A stretch of DNA of 57,024 nt, taken from Lacticaseibacillus camelliae DSM 22697 = JCM 13995 (GTDB lineage: Bacteria > Bacillota > Bacilli > Lactobacillales > Lactobacillaceae). The notes below the pieces were generated by a model. The model did no database searches and was not told where the DNA came from. It was given only the letters and a program-made list of their open reading frames with translations. This document shows, one piece after another, positions 23,929-33,528 of the stretch; the first letter of the stretch is position 1, and the number at the start of each line of letters is the position of its first letter. Where the stretch lies: assembly GCF_001311195.1 (NCBI RefSeq), contig NZ_BBAJ01000007.1, positions 1-57,024 of the forward strand, read 5' to 3'. Both the position numbers and the translations under genes were made by a program.

Positions 23929-25117
23929 TGAGTTTCCCTTTTTTAAGCGGCATCCAGCGTTGACTTATCTGGACAGTGCCGCCACTTCGCAAAAACCGCA
24001 GTCGGTGATCGACGCAGTCGTGGCGTACTACACGGAAGACAATGCGAATGTGCACCGCGGGCTATACAAACTTGCCTACAACACCACGGAGACCTATGAG
24101 GCGGTGCGCGCGCAGGCGGCGCGCTTCATCAACGCGCTGGCGGCTTCGCAAATCGTGTTCACCCGCAGCACGACCGACGGGTTGAACCTGGTGGCTTCAG
24201 GCTTTGGGCCCTTGGTCGTGCACGCCGGCGATGAGATTCTGGTGTCTGGCGCCGAGCATCACAGCAACTTCATTCCCTGGCAGCAGCTGGCCAAGCGCAC
24301 CGGTGCCAAGTTTGTGGTTGCCCCAGTGACACAAGCCGGCAACACGGATCCGGCCGCCATCGGCAAACTCCTGACGCCTCGCACCAAGATCCTGGCCCTT
24401 GCGCAGGTGACCAACGTGGCCGGCGGCTCAGTTGACATTCGCCCGCTGGCGGACGAAGTGCATGCCAATGGCGGGTATATGGTCGTCGACGGCGCGCAGG
24501 CCGTGGCCCACATGAAGGTGGACGTGCAGGCGCTCGGTGCGGATTTTTACGCCTTCTCCGGCCACAAAATGTATGGGCCGACCGGCATCGGTGTGCTGTA
24601 CGGCCGCTCTGAACTGCTCGCGCAAATGCCACCGGTGCAGTTTGGCGGCGAGATGATCGATGAGGTGCAGGACCAGTCAGCGACTTGGGCAGAAGTACCG
24701 CTCAAGTTTGAGGCAGGTACGCCGAACATTGCCGGGGTGTTCGGCCTGAAAGCTGCGCTGGATTATGTTTCAAGTCTGGACATGGCGGCGGTCGCCGACC
24801 ATGACCACGCCCTGGTGACACAGCTGCGCACCGGGCTGGCCAAGATTCCTGGAATAACGCTGTACGGCGATGACCAAAGCATCGGGATTGTCTCGTTTAA
24901 CCTGGCCGGGGTCCATCCGCACGACTTGGCCACCGTGCTCGACGAAGCCGATATCGCGGTCCGGGCGGGGCATCACTGCGCGCAGCCGCTGATGGCCCGG
25001 CTGGGGGTCCCGGCGACCGTGCGGGCCAGCTTTGGGGTGTATAATACCCCGCAAGACGTCGCCAAACTGATTGCCGGCGTCGATGAGGCAAGGAGGTTTT
25101 TCCATGAGTCTGACTAA
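23921..25117 (+). CDS. sufS: Cysteine desulfurase SufS
   Basis: PLP enzyme that removes sulfur from cysteine and hands it to SufU. ATG 23921 overlaps the sufD stop. The PLP-lysine is in FSGHKMYGPTG near residue 222, the active Cys in RAGHHCAQPLM near residue 357, and NVHRGLYKLAYNTT is the N-terminal signature. 398 residues, intact. The 3' end overlaps sufU by 14 bases, fitting the known SufS-SufU partnership. Confidence 0.97.
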   Translation: MNDEFPFFKRHPALTYLDSAATSQKPQSVIDAVVAYYTEDNANVHRGLYKLAYNTTETYEAVRAQAARFINALAASQIVFTRSTTDGLNLVASGFGPLVVHAGDEILVSGAEHHSNFIPWQQLAKRTGAKFVVAPVTQAGNTDPAAIGKLLTPRTKILALAQVTNVAGGSVDIRPLADEVHANGGYMVVDGAQAVAHMKVDVQALGADFYAFSGHKMYGPTGIGVLYGRSELLAQMPPVQFGGEMIDEVQDQSATWAEVPLKFEAGTPNIAGVFGLKAALDYVSSLDMAAVADHDHALVTQLRTGLAKIPGITLYGDDQSIGIVSFNLAGVHPHDLATVLDEADIAVRAGHHCAQPLMARLGVPATVRASFGVYNTPQDVAKLIAGVDEARRFFHESD

Positions 25118-25547
25118 GCTGGATCAGTTGTATCGTCAGGTGATCTTGGACGAGGCGAACCACCCGCGGCACCACGGCGTGCTGGCCAGTCCAACCAGCC
25201 AGGTGACGCTGCGCAATCCGAGCTGTGGGGATGTGCTGAAACTCCAGCTGCAGCTCAAGGATGGCAAGGTCGCAGACGCGGCGTTTTCCGGTTCCGGCTG
25301 CACGATTTCGCAGGCCTCCGGCAGTCTGATGACCGATCAGATCATCGGCAAAACGCCTGGCGAGGTTGAAACCATGGTTGAGACTTTTTCCGACTTGGTG
25401 ATCAGCGGCAGCGTGCCAGACGAAAAAGTGCTGGGGCCGGCTGCGATCCTCAAGGGAGTCCACCAGTTCCCGGCGCGCATCAAGTGTGCCACGCTGGCGT
25501 GGAAGGCGGCCGCTCAGGCATTAACGGAAGGTGAACAACATGACTGA
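25104..25547 (+). CDS. sufU: Zinc-dependent sulfurtransferase SufU
   Basis: Accepts the persulfide from SufS. Start ATG 25104 follows AAGGAGG inside the end of sufS; the longer frame upstream has no family similarity. The three Cys of the family are in [20 protein letters not shown] and RIKCATLAW, with Asp in GDVL as the fourth zinc ligand. 147 residues. Overlaps sufB by eight bases. Confidence 0.95.
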   Translation: MSLTKLDQLYRQVILDEANHPRHHGVLASPTSQVTLRNPSCGDVLKLQLQLKDGKVADAAFSGSGCTISQASGSLMTDQIIGKTPGEVETMVETFSDLVISGSVPDEKVLGPAAILKGVHQFPARIKCATLAWKAAAQALTEGEQHD

Positions 25548-26976
25548 AACCAAGAACACCAAAAATAACGAAGCAGTGGCCTCGCAAGTCGATTTTCTCG
25601 ATGACGAGAATCCTGGCGACTTCAAGGATGACGTCAAGCTGGTGTATTCGACCGGCCGCGGATTGACTGAGCAAAAGGTCCGGGAGATCTCTGCTGAAAA
25701 AGGTGAGCCGCAGTGGATGCTCGATTATCGGTTGGCCGCTTACAAGACCTATCAGAAACTGCCTTTTCCTAATTATGGTCCAGACCTGTCAGATCTGGAG
25801 CTGGATAAAATGCTGTACTTTCAAAAGGCGACCGATAAAACCTACCGCGATTGGGCCGACGTGCCAGATGACATCAAGCGCACCTTTGATCGCTTAGGGG
25901 TGCCGCAGGCCGAGCGCAAGTACCTGGCTGGGGCCTCAGCGCAGTACGAATCGGAAGTGGTGTATCACAACATTAAAAAAGAGTTCGACAAGCTGGGGAT
26001 CATTTTCATGGACATGGACTCGGCGCTGAAGCAGTACCCTGACCTCGTCCACCAGTACTTCGGGACCCTCGTTCATCCGAGCGACAATAAATTTGCGGCC
26101 CTTAACGGCGCGGTCTGGTCCGGCGGCTCGTTCATCTACGTGCCCAAGGGCGTTCAAACTGATGTGCCGATCCAGGCGTACTTCCGGATCAACGCGGAGA
26201 ATTCCGGGCAGTTCGAGCGGACACTGATCATTGTGGAACCCGGTGCGCACATCAACTACGTGGAAGGCTGCACCGCCCCGAACTACTCCAGCGACTCGCT
26301 GCACGCGGCAGTGGTCGAGGTGTTCGTCAAGGACGATGCCTACTGCCGTTACACGACCATTCAGAACTGGTCCAAAAACGTCTTTTCCCTTGAGACCAAA
26401 CGGGCGCAGGCGATGAAAAATGCGACCATGGAGTGGGTCGACGGCAACCTTGGCAGTAAGACGACGATGAAGTACCCGTCTGTTTATCTGGATGGGGAAG
26501 GCGCGCGCGGGACCATGCTGTCCATCGCCGTCGCTGGTGCCGGGGTTGATCAGGATAACGGGGCACGAATGATCCACAATGCGCCGAATACGTCCTCAAA
26601 CATCGTGTCCAAGTCCATTGCCAAGGACGGCGGGGCGGTCGATTACCGCGGCACCGTGCGCTTCACCAAAAAGGCGGACAACTCATTTTGCCACGTGGAG
26701 TGCGACACGATCTTGATGGATGAAAAGTCGACCTCAGACACGATCCCGTATACGGAGATCAAAAATTCCAATGTGGCGATGGAGCACGAGGCCAAGGTTT
26801 CCAAGGTTTCCGAGGAGCAGCTTTACTATTTGGAAAGCCGCGGGATTCCTGAAGCCAAGGCCACCGAAATGATCATCATGGGGTTTGTGGAGCCGTTTAC
26901 CAAGGAACTGCCGATGGAGTACGCGGTGGAACTGAACCGGTTGATTTCCATGGAAATGGACGGCTCGGTCGGGTAA
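25540..26976 (+). CDS. sufB: Fe-S cluster assembly protein SufB
   Basis: Central scaffold on which the cluster is assembled. ATG 25540 is placed eight bases after GGAAGGTG; a GTG at 25531 overlaps that site. 478 residues, intact. SufB hallmarks include [38 protein letters not shown] and [19 protein letters not shown]. Last gene of the suf operon, closed by a terminator. Confidence 0.97.
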   Translation: MTETKNTKNNEAVASQVDFLDDENPGDFKDDVKLVYSTGRGLTEQKVREISAEKGEPQWMLDYRLAAYKTYQKLPFPNYGPDLSDLELDKMLYFQKATDKTYRDWADVPDDIKRTFDRLGVPQAERKYLAGASAQYESEVVYHNIKKEFDKLGIIFMDMDSALKQYPDLVHQYFGTLVHPSDNKFAALNGAVWSGGSFIYVPKGVQTDVPIQAYFRINAENSGQFERTLIIVEPGAHINYVEGCTAPNYSSDSLHAAVVEVFVKDDAYCRYTTIQNWSKNVFSLETKRAQAMKNATMEWVDGNLGSKTTMKYPSVYLDGEGARGTMLSIAVAGAGVDQDNGARMIHNAPNTSSNIVSKSIAKDGGAVDYRGTVRFTKKADNSFCHVECDTILMDEKSTSDTIPYTEIKNSNVAMEHEAKVSKVSEEQLYYLESRGIPEAKATEMIIMGFVEPFTKELPMEYAVELNRLISMEMDGSVG

Positions 26977-27000
26977 GTTTTCCTGGTTTGATTGAGCAAG

Positions 27001-27030
27001 AAAAGGCTGACTGCGGTCGGCTTTTTTTTC
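27001..27030 (+). terminator. Terminator of the suf operon
   Basis: AAAAGGCTGAC pairs with GTCGGCTTTT around TGCG, followed by further T residues. Confidence 0.85.
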
Positions 27031-27081
27031 TTGGCTGGGCTTTGTCATTAGCTGCGTAGAGGTTTCGCAAGCAAGTGGCAA

Positions 27082-27090
27082 TGGTATAAT
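27082..27090 (+). promoter_or_regulatory. Extended -10 promoter of the DUF1694 gene
   Basis: TGGTATAAT, 20 bases before the start codon, with no clear -35. Confidence 0.65.
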
Positions 27091-27109
27091 GACCGCAGGA
27101 GGCGGCGAC

Positions 27110-27492
27110 ATGAGCGAAGACTTAAATGACTTCATTAAAGCCAAGGCGCTGGGTCTTTCGACCATCAAGCCGGACGAAAAACGGGCTTTTTTTTGGGTAA
27201 CTTTCGGGAGCGAGTGGCCATGGCGGTCACAATCCGGCAGCTGCACGATGAACGCATCGCGAGCCTGCTCGATGAGGTGTTAACGCGCTACCCGCAGTAC
27301 CGGGTGTACATCAATGGCCGCATGTCTCAGGAGCTGGTTGCCTATTACATGAAGCAGGCACTGGCCCATGACATTCCGTTCACCATCATGGCGCAGCCTG
27401 GCACGCGGGTCAAAAAGGCCCCCAGTGCCGATGATTTTGGCTGGGTCTTGGCTGATCCCAAAAACAAGATCGAGCGACCGATTTTACTTTAA
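27110..27492 (+). CDS. DUF1694 protein, YueI-like, copy 1 (frame break at a T run)
   Basis: ATG 27110 follows AGGAGG. The N-terminus (KALGLSTIKPDEKRAF then LGNFRERVAMAVT) is the DUF1694/YueI signature PDExRxFLGxxRERV. The central segment YRVYINGRMSQELVAYYMKQA and the C-terminal PFTIM...DFGWVLAD are also typical. The frame breaks in the T run 27187-27194. About 127 residues after correction. Function unknown; the fold was described as related to ribosomal L7Ae/L30e-like proteins. A second copy lies on the minus strand at about 33.5-34.0 kb. The next gene starts 12 bases later. Confidence 0.82.
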
Positions 27493-27504
27493 GGAGGGCG
27501 ATTC

Positions 27505-28466
27505 GTGGATTCTCAAGTTGACAGCACCATCAAAAACATTAGAAGTTTGCGCCGACAGCTGCACCAAGCAAGGTGTTCCGCGGCCTGCCCAATGATCTTC
27601 ACGAGCTGATTAAAAACGTCTCCGTCGATGCGGCCACTGCGGTCGCGCTGCCTGAAGATGACACTGAAGCCTTGGCCAAAATTGCGGCCATTGAGCTGCG
27701 CCTGAAAGCCGAAAAGAAAATGCAGGTGACCGACAGTGATCTGCGATACTTGATTGCGCACCTAGCGTCAACGAATCCCGAGGTCCGCGATAAGGGTGTG
27801 TTCTTTTTGCTGTCAGATTTGTTTCAGGCCGATGCGTTTACGGAAAAGCAGGTGACGTGGCTGTTCACCACGCTGCAGCGCAAGGACATCTTGTTTGCGC
27901 ATATCACCGAACCGCAAAACGATGCGGTCTTTCTTCGCAGCTTTGCGGTGATGCTGCTTTCCGGCCTGGTGTACGCTGACTTGAACCGGTATCATCTGCT
28001 GACCCCACGACAGTTCGAAAATCTATTGGTCAACCTGTGCGCGTACATCGTCTTGGAGCGTGATGGACGCGGTTATGTGGCAGGCAAAGGCTGGGCCCAT
28101 GCGTACACGCACATCGGCAATCTGGCGGACGAACTCAGTCAGGTGCCAAGTCTGATGCGCGGGGACAAGCTGCTGCTCATGGCGGCGGTGCTTGAGGGCT
28201 GGCAACGCAGCGAGGACTCGCTGGTGTTCGGCGAGGATCAGCGGGTGTCAGCGTACTTGGTCAACATTGCCACAAAAAATCAGTTTTATGCGGACGCCTT
28301 GGTCATGTGCCTCACCGCCTGGCAGACGCGGCTGCGCAACCTGAAACCGCAAGAAAACCTGGGCTTTTGGACGCGCTGGTACAATCGGTCGCGCTTGCTT
28401 GAGGCGTTGCTAATGCGGGCTGATTTACCCAAGGTTGTCGTCGACTATTTGCAAAAAAATCATTGA
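27505..28466 (+). CDS. DUF2785 domain protein (frame break)
   Basis: GTG start at 27505 follows AAGGAGGG. A base is missing near 27568 (LHQG-KVFRGLP expected). After it the frame is open to 28466, about 320 residues in all. The segment GYVAGKGWAHAYTHIGNLADEL near residue 210 matches the DUF2785 motif, and the protein is predicted all alpha-helical and soluble. No enzymatic function is known. It forms a two-gene unit with the DUF1694 gene and is followed by a strong terminator. Confidence 0.8.
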
Positions 28467-28525
28467 CGCCTATTGATAAATTTAATGATAATAAGTTGCC
28501 TCTCATCAAAATATTTTGCGCGATA

Positions 28526-28565
28526 ACAGCGGCCTGACAGCATCTCTGTCAGACCGCTGTTTTTA
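28526..28565 (+). terminator. Terminator after the DUF2785 gene
   Basis: AGCGGCCTGACAG and CTGTCAGACCGCT form a long stem with one mismatch around CATCT, followed by T5. Confidence 0.9.
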
Positions 28566-28656
28566 TTTTAAAACCGCAGTTTAGAATATCTTCACTGTCT
28601 TATCATCATTACAATCGTTACATTAATAACGTTAAGCAGTCACAAATAGTTATAAG

Positions 28657-28685
28657 TAGTCAAAAACGATAATTTATAGTATAAT
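28657..28685 (+). promoter_or_regulatory. Promoter of the HTH-TPR regulator gene
   Basis: TAGTCA (28657-28662), 17 bases, TATAAT (28680-28685). The 100 bases upstream are AT-rich and contain near-repeats of AGTCAcAAAT/AGTCAaAAAC that could be autoregulatory sites. Confidence 0.6.
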
Positions 28686-28743
28686 GTGGGCATTGCAGAG
28701 GAGCGGCACGGGTTGCTCACTGGAAAGACAAAGGAGTGGAAGC

Positions 28744-29616
28744 ATGAGTAAGTTGCAGCCGGCATTACGGATCAAAGGGGAAAACGTCCGGCGCTTTCGC
28801 AAACTGCGGGGATTGAGTCAGGCCGAGCTCGCTTCGGGCATTTGCACGCAGGCGACGATCAGCCTGATCGAAAAGCGCAACAAGGTCCCCAGCATGAATA
28901 TCCTGGTCAGGTTAGTCAATCGGTTGGGCATCACGCTTGAGGATATTGTGGTGGAGAACCAGGACCGGATCCAACAGGCCCTCAGCGCGGTCGACCAGAA
29001 GGTGCGCCGCGGGGAGTACCGGGACGCAGCAGGTCTGCTCAAGAAAGTTAATGCCAGGCGGCTCACCCGCGAGCAGGATCTACGAAACTACAATTATTTC
29101 TCCGGGATGAGCGAGCTGTTTGTCACGCAAGATCTGGATGAGGCTATCTATTATTTCGGCCGCGTGCTCAACGGGGCGAGCGCGGCGGCCGCCGATGTGG
29201 CGGGGATCATGGCGACGCTCGGGTTGGCCCTGGCCTACGCAGAGAAAGGCACGACGGAGCGGGCACGGGTCTATGTCGAGCAGGCGATCAGTCTCTTCAA
29301 CGCTCAGCCGCTGAACGAGCAGCGGTACCTTGATGTTGAACTCACCATTTACTGGCACATCAGCCGGATTTACTTTGAGTTAGGCGATGACGCGGCGACG
29401 TTGCAGCATGTTCAAAGTGACATTGCGATCGGGGTGCGCAACGAGAGCTTATTTCTGCTCCCTGAGTTGTACGCCTTGCAGGCACGCACTCAGGCGCGGC
29501 TGGAGGACGAGCAAGCGGCCCAGTCGCGAGCCATTGCACTGGCGCTGGCACGGGTCACTGACCGCACCTCACTGATCGCCGACTTGGTGCAGGGCGAGAC
29601 TGCTGCTTCAGCCTAG
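28744..29616 (+). CDS. HTH-XRE transcriptional regulator with TPR repeats (RNPP/PlcR-like)
   Basis: ATG 28744 follows AAAGGAG; the longer upstream frame starts before this site and is not used. Residues 10-65 form an XRE helix-turn-helix (VRRFRKLRGLSQAELASGIC, ATISLIEKRNKVPS). The rest, to residue 290, is helical and reads as tandem TPR-like repeats, the architecture of quorum-sensing regulators of the RNPP group (PlcR, Rgg, ComR) that bind short peptides. No gene for a signal peptide was found next to it, so the ligand is unknown and could be absent. It is monocistronic. Family assignment is by architecture only. Confidence 0.82.
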   Translation: MSKLQPALRIKGENVRRFRKLRGLSQAELASGICTQATISLIEKRNKVPSMNILVRLVNRLGITLEDIVVENQDRIQQALSAVDQKVRRGEYRDAAGLLKKVNARRLTREQDLRNYNYFSGMSELFVTQDLDEAIYYFGRVLNGASAAAADVAGIMATLGLALAYAEKGTTERARVYVEQAISLFNAQPLNEQRYLDVELTIYWHISRIYFELGDDAATLQHVQSDIAIGVRNESLFLLPELYALQARTQARLEDEQAAQSRAIALALARVTDRTSLIADLVQGETAASA

Positions 29617-29632
29617 GAATTTTGATTGGACA

Positions 29633-29669
29633 AAAAAAGCGCCCAGCGGACGAGTGGCCGTTGGGCGTG
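29633..29669 (-). terminator. Terminator of usp
   Basis: Arms GCGCCCAGCGG and CCGTTGGGCGT; on the minus strand the hairpin is followed by T7. It can also stop the plus-strand regulator gene, less well. Confidence 0.85.
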
Positions 29670-29674
29670 ACGCG

Positions 29675-30175
29675 TTATGCCTTAGTTGGTTTATCCTTTG
29701 GCTTCTTAGTTGAAGACAGCGCCGGCTGATTGTTCAGATCAGTCCGCACGACCAAGACATCGCACTTGGCGTTTCTGGTGACATATTCAGTCACACTGCC
29801 GATCAGGAGCCGTTCAACAGCGTTCAGACCGGTCGCACCAATCATGATCAAATCAATATTTTTCTGTTTTGGAATGTCGCGGGCAATAATCGTCTTCGGC
29901 GCCCCGTACTCGATGGAGTAGGAGACCTTATCGAGCCCCGCCTTGTGGGCCTGCTCGATGTAGCCTTCCATGGTTTCCTTCGCGGTATCCGCAACTTGCT
30001 GAACCATGGCCGAGTCAAAACTCGAGACGTTGTTGAAGGCTCTGGTATCCACGATATGGATCAGGAACAATTCGCCACCATTGCGTTTGGTCACGGCGAC
30101 GGCTTTTTGAAAAGCCAGCTCCGATTCATAGGAGCCATCGATCGCCACTAGAACGTGCTTGTATTGTTGTAACAT
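29675..30175 (-). CDS. Universal stress protein, UspA family
   Basis: The start is set at ATG 30175 behind GAGGTGATGGGC; two earlier in-frame ATGs precede that site. The 166-residue protein has the Usp fold: VLVAIDGSYESELAFQKA at the N-terminus and the ATP-binding motif GATGLNAVERLLIGSVTEYV near residue 120, followed by CDVLVVR. A Lys/Pro/Ser-rich tail of about 20 residues extends beyond the domain. Members with this Gly-rich motif bind ATP. The nearby RNA upstream is of the class often found beside usp in lactobacilli. Confidence 0.93.
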   Translation of the reverse strand: MLQQYKHVLVAIDGSYESELAFQKAVAVTKRNGGELFLIHIVDTRAFNNVSSFDSAMVQQVADTAKETMEGYIEQAHKAGLDKVSYSIEYGAPKTIIARDIPKQKNIDLIMIGATGLNAVERLLIGSVTEYVTRNAKCDVLVVRTDLNNQPALSSTKKPKDKPTKA

Positions 30176-30249
30176 GCCCATCACCTCTAAGTTCATTGTA
30201 GCTGAATGCCGGGGCAATGTGAAACGATTTCACACGAACACGCCCGCAC

Positions 30250-30528
30250 TTAATCTTTCAGGTAGGTTGGCACGCGCAGGCCTAGAATTCCGGCAGCCAG
30301 TGCGCTGACGATCAAGGCCAGTGCCTCAAGCCAGCCTGTTAGCAGGATTCCTGCGGCCAAGGCCAACAAGCCGGCGATGATGAAGACCACGGCAAAGCGG
30401 CCAAGTTCACGCTGCGTGGCTTCAGACAGTTTTTCGATTCCAAGGAACCCTTGGTGCTGGTGCGTGGTGATATAAAACGCCAGGGTAAATAAAACGACAG
30501 CGAAGATGATGAAAACGACTCTAAACAT
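30250..30528 (-). CDS. Small membrane protein of unknown function
   Basis: ATG 30528 follows AAGGAGTAGGTC. The 92 residues contain three hydrophobic helices (about 2-20, 45-65 and 68-85), with a polar loop GIEKLSEATQRELGRF between the first and second. The layout resembles small DUF3784-like proteins, but I cannot assign a family with confidence. It is followed by usp 75 bases downstream in the same direction, with no clear terminator between them, so the two may be cotranscribed. Confidence 0.75.
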   Translation of the reverse strand: MFRVVFIIFAVVLFTLAFYITTHQHQGFLGIEKLSEATQRELGRFAVVFIIAGLLALAAGILLTGWLEALALIVSALAAGILGLRVPTYLKD

Positions 30529-30621
30529 GACCTACTCCTTCTGGTTGTTGATGCTACTATCCTAGCATATCTCATGCCGCACCGCTCGGGCCGTTTTACG
30601 AGGCCTTCGACGTAGAGCCCA

Positions 30622-30856
30622 AAAAAAAGACCGACATTTGCGTCGGCCAAAGTCCGAAGACTTTTGTGAAAGGCTAAATGGTGCCGTCGAGTACCCGAAT
30701 TGTTGAAACCCGCGATTAGGCAAGTGGGCCCGGACGACAAATGCGTTAGCCATTCAGTGAGAGAACAGCACGGCACCTGCCACTTCTGGTTCCAAGGTAT
30801 TGAGACTGTTCGGTCAACTAATAGATGGGGACCGCGAACACCTTAGGTACTTCCAT
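30622..30856 (-). ncRNA. ssrS: Probable 6S RNA (Lacto-usp type)
   Basis: A transcript of about 235 nt is bounded by a strong promoter (TTGCAT, 17 bases, TAGAGT) and an intrinsic terminator (GGCCGAC / GTCGGTC followed by T8, stem 30629-30648). There is no plausible ORF. It can fold extensively, for example GGTGCCGT (near 30770) with ACGGCACC (near 30685). The place between rarA and usp is where lactobacillus 6S RNA (first described as the Lacto-usp motif) lies, and Bacillus 6S-1 RNA is also close to the rarA homologue. The call rests mostly on position, size and signals; a covariance search was not possible. Confidence 0.7.
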
Positions 30857-30862
30857 GCTTTT

Positions 30863-30891
30863 ACTCTATCACTGCCAGTTAAAACATGCAA
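30863..30891 (-). promoter_or_regulatory. Promoter of the 6S-like RNA
   Basis: On the minus strand TTGCAT (30891-30886), 17-base spacer, TAGAGT (30868-30863); transcription would start near 30856. Confidence 0.75.
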
Positions 30892-30949
30892 GAATCTGCC
30901 CCCACTAAAAGCGCTGCAAAATGTGTCGTGGCGCGCTTGTGAGCGCTTG

Positions 30950-32231
30950 CTAGGATGGCTTTTGACTACGCTGCAGTGCTCGCAGGCGGGCGAGCTGCTG
31001 GCTGAGGGCTTGCTCATACTTGCCGGTCGTCTTTGGCTGGTAGTAATGGGTATTCTTCAGCTTAGCAGGCATGTAATTCTGCTTGACCCAGCCGCCTGGA
31101 TAATTGTGCGGCAACTTGTAGCCGACGCCGTGGCCCAACGCCTTCGCGCCCTTGTAATGGGCGTCGCGGAGGTCGTCGGGAATGGCACCTGCCTTGCCCG
31201 CGTTCACATCGGCGATGGCCGCGTCGATGGCGCTGATCGCGGAGTTGGACTTGGGGGCGAGGCAAAGGTCGATCACCGCGTTGGCTAAGGGAATGCGTCC
31301 TTCCGGCAGGCCCAGCCGTTCGGCGGACTGAATCGCCGTGAGCGTCCGACTGGCGGTTTGCGGATTAGCCAGACCGACATCCTCGTAGGCAATGACCAAC
31401 AGGCGGCGCAAAATGCTGGGCAGATCGCCGATGACGATGAGCCGCGCCAGGTAGTGCAACGCGGCGTCCACGTCCGAGCCGCGAATCGATTTTTGAAACG
31501 CGGAAATCAGGTCGTAGTGCGCATCACCGTCGGCGTCCCCGTCCAGGGCGCGCTGCTGCAAGGACTGGTGCATGACCTCAGCCGTCAGGTGAATCTGACC
31601 AGCGGTTTCGGGCGTGGACAGCGTGGCGAGTTCCAGGGCGTTCAGCGCCGAGCGGAGGTCGCCGTTGGTCGCCGTGGTCAGGTAGTCGCGGGCTTGGTCA
31701 TCAAGCACCACTGGTATTTGCCCAACCCACGGTCTTGATCAGTCAGCGCGCGATCGATGGCAGTGCTGATGTCTGCGGCGTCAGTGGGTGGACCTGAAAG
31801 ATTTGGGTGCGGCTGCGAATGGCCGGTTGAATACTCATGTAAGGATTCTCGGTTGTTGCCCCAATCATGACGATTCGGCCAGACTCAAGCATCGGCAGCA
31901 GAAAGTCCTGCTTGGTTTTATCGAGGCGGTGGATCTCGTCCAGCAGCAGGATCACCGTGCCACTCATTTTGGCTTCCTCGGCTACGATCTGCAGATCCTT
32001 CTTGGTGTCAGTTGCGGCGTTTAGCATGCGAAAGGCGTACTTAGTGGCGCCAGCGATGGCGCTGGCGATGCTGGTCTTGCCGGTGCCAGGGGGGCCGTAC
32101 AAAATCATGGAACTGAGACGTTTAGCCACGACCATGCGCCGGATGATCTGGCCTTCGCCAACGAGGTGCTGCTGGCCGACAACCTCATCCAAATTGCGTG
32201 GCCGCATGCGATAAGCGAGCGGCTGCTGCAT
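30950..32231 (-). CDS. rarA: Replication-associated recombination protein RarA (frame breaks)
   Basis: AAA+ ATPase of the clamp-loader group that acts at stalled replication forks. The ATG at 32231 is preferred (AAGGA five bases upstream), though an ATG two codons earlier exists. Walker A is GPPGTGKTS, Walker B LLLDEIHR, and sensor 1 lies in ATTENPYMSIQPAIRSR. Two frame breaks at about 31775 and 31710 disrupt the segment after HPLTP; reading through gives the lid and C-terminal tetramerisation domains (VIAYEDVGLANPQ, DAHYKGAKALGHGVGYKLPH). Total about 427 residues, the usual size. Confidence 0.93.
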
Positions 32232-32293
32232 AACCATCCTTCTTTCTTCTAGTTCAGTCTAGCAGGCTCTTGGGGTCATGCCAAACGGCGAGC

Positions 32294-32320
32294 AAAAAAA
32301 AGCACCGTCTTAACGGTGCT
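32294..32320 (-). terminator. Terminator overlapping the end of the TMEM175-like gene
   Basis: On the minus strand AGCACCGT and ACGGTGCT around TAAG, followed by T7. The stop codon of the gene lies in the loop. Confidence 0.9.
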
Positions 32321-33345
32321 GACTGGTGTCGTGCTGGGAATCGTCGTGCTCTGACGCATCTGATTGTTGTGCTTTTGGCGCATCATCGGTTGGGGCGGCT
32401 TGCTGCTTGCGCCTTTGGAGGATTTGGCGCCGCTGGTCAAACCAAGCGGCCATTTCGGCCTTTTGCTCAGGCGTGGCGGTTTCGAAGCGCTCATGAATGC
32501 GGTGGCGGCGCTGTGCGTCCAGACTCTGATCGAGCCATGCGGCCCAGGCGCCGGTCGAAAGCGGCGGCGCATTTTTTCCGCTTGGCGCTTTTGCCGTGGT
32601 TTGCGACTGGCGCGGTTGGGAAGCTGAGGCGGTGGCGCCGGTGGTTTTCTGATCGGACTGGTCGTGCCAGATCCGTCTTGCGGTTTTGCGCCAGTCCCCA
32701 TAGTCAGACGCAGGGAGTTCGGCCAAATCTTTTTGTTCGTCCGCCGTGAGGGCATCCGCATCGTACATTTGCTGACGTGCATCGGCATTAAGCAGAAAAC
32801 TGAGGACCGGGTAGGCTAGGTAAAAAGCCAGCGTGATGTGCGGGAAGAAGTACGCCGAGACGATGGCCGCGATGGACAGGCCATCAAGCCAGTGATTCGC
32901 GTTGCCATAGATTTTTTTGATAGACCTGCTGCATGTCGGCCTTGGTCGTGTACTGCAGGTGAATGATCGACTTGGCCAGGCCGCGAAACACCAAGTTGAT
33001 GATGGCCTGCATCACCCCGTAAAGCATGACAGTGATCGAGGTCGTATTTTCGGCCATCATGTCCGTGAACAGAGGCATCAGGGATAAGACACCGAGAAAG
33101 GCCACTTCCCAGATCAGGATGCGGTAAGTCATTGTGTCGATCTCGGCGAAGGCCGTGCTGTGCTGATACCACATGTTGAAGACGAACACGAAGGTGATGA
33201 GATAAATGCCAATGTGTTTGCCCATGGTCAGATAATGGGGCCAGCTGTCTTGCAAAATCGGCGTGATGTCCAACACCATGATGGTAATGACGACCGCCAT
33301 GATACCATCAGAAAAAGCATCGAGCCGGTTCTTCAGTTTTTCCAT
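32310..33345 (-). CDS. TMEM175/DUF1211 family potassium channel-like protein (frame break)
   Basis: ATG 33345 follows GGAGGCCC. The N-terminal helix carries the FSD motif of the family (RLDAFSDGIMAVVITIMVLDI), which in characterised bacterial TMEM175 proteins lines the potassium-selective pore. About six hydrophobic helices follow. The frame breaks at the T run 32912-32918; corrected, the protein runs on through NHWLDGLSIAAIVSAYFF and then a polar tail of about 150 residues rich in Gln, Ala, Asp and His to 32310, about 345 residues in all. The typical family core is about 200 residues, so the hydrophilic C-terminal extension is unusual. Confidence 0.83.
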
Positions 33346-33427
33346 AATGGGCCTCCTTGCATTGCTGACCGTATTTTACGGTTTAACACAAGGTCTTGCA
33401 ACCACGTCGGTGCCATTTCTGATGGCG

Positions 33428-33458
33428 AAAAAAACACCGACTGAGGCTGTCAGTCGGT
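33428..33458 (-). terminator. Terminator of DUF1694 copy 2
   Basis: Nine-base arms ACCGACTGA and TCAGTCGGT; the minus strand continues into G then T7. Confidence 0.88.
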
Positions 33459-33528
33459 TCAAAAAAAAGACGAGTGGCAGTGCCGGCGCTAATGCCAGTG
33501 AAGTGGGGAAAAATTGAACAGGAACGGG

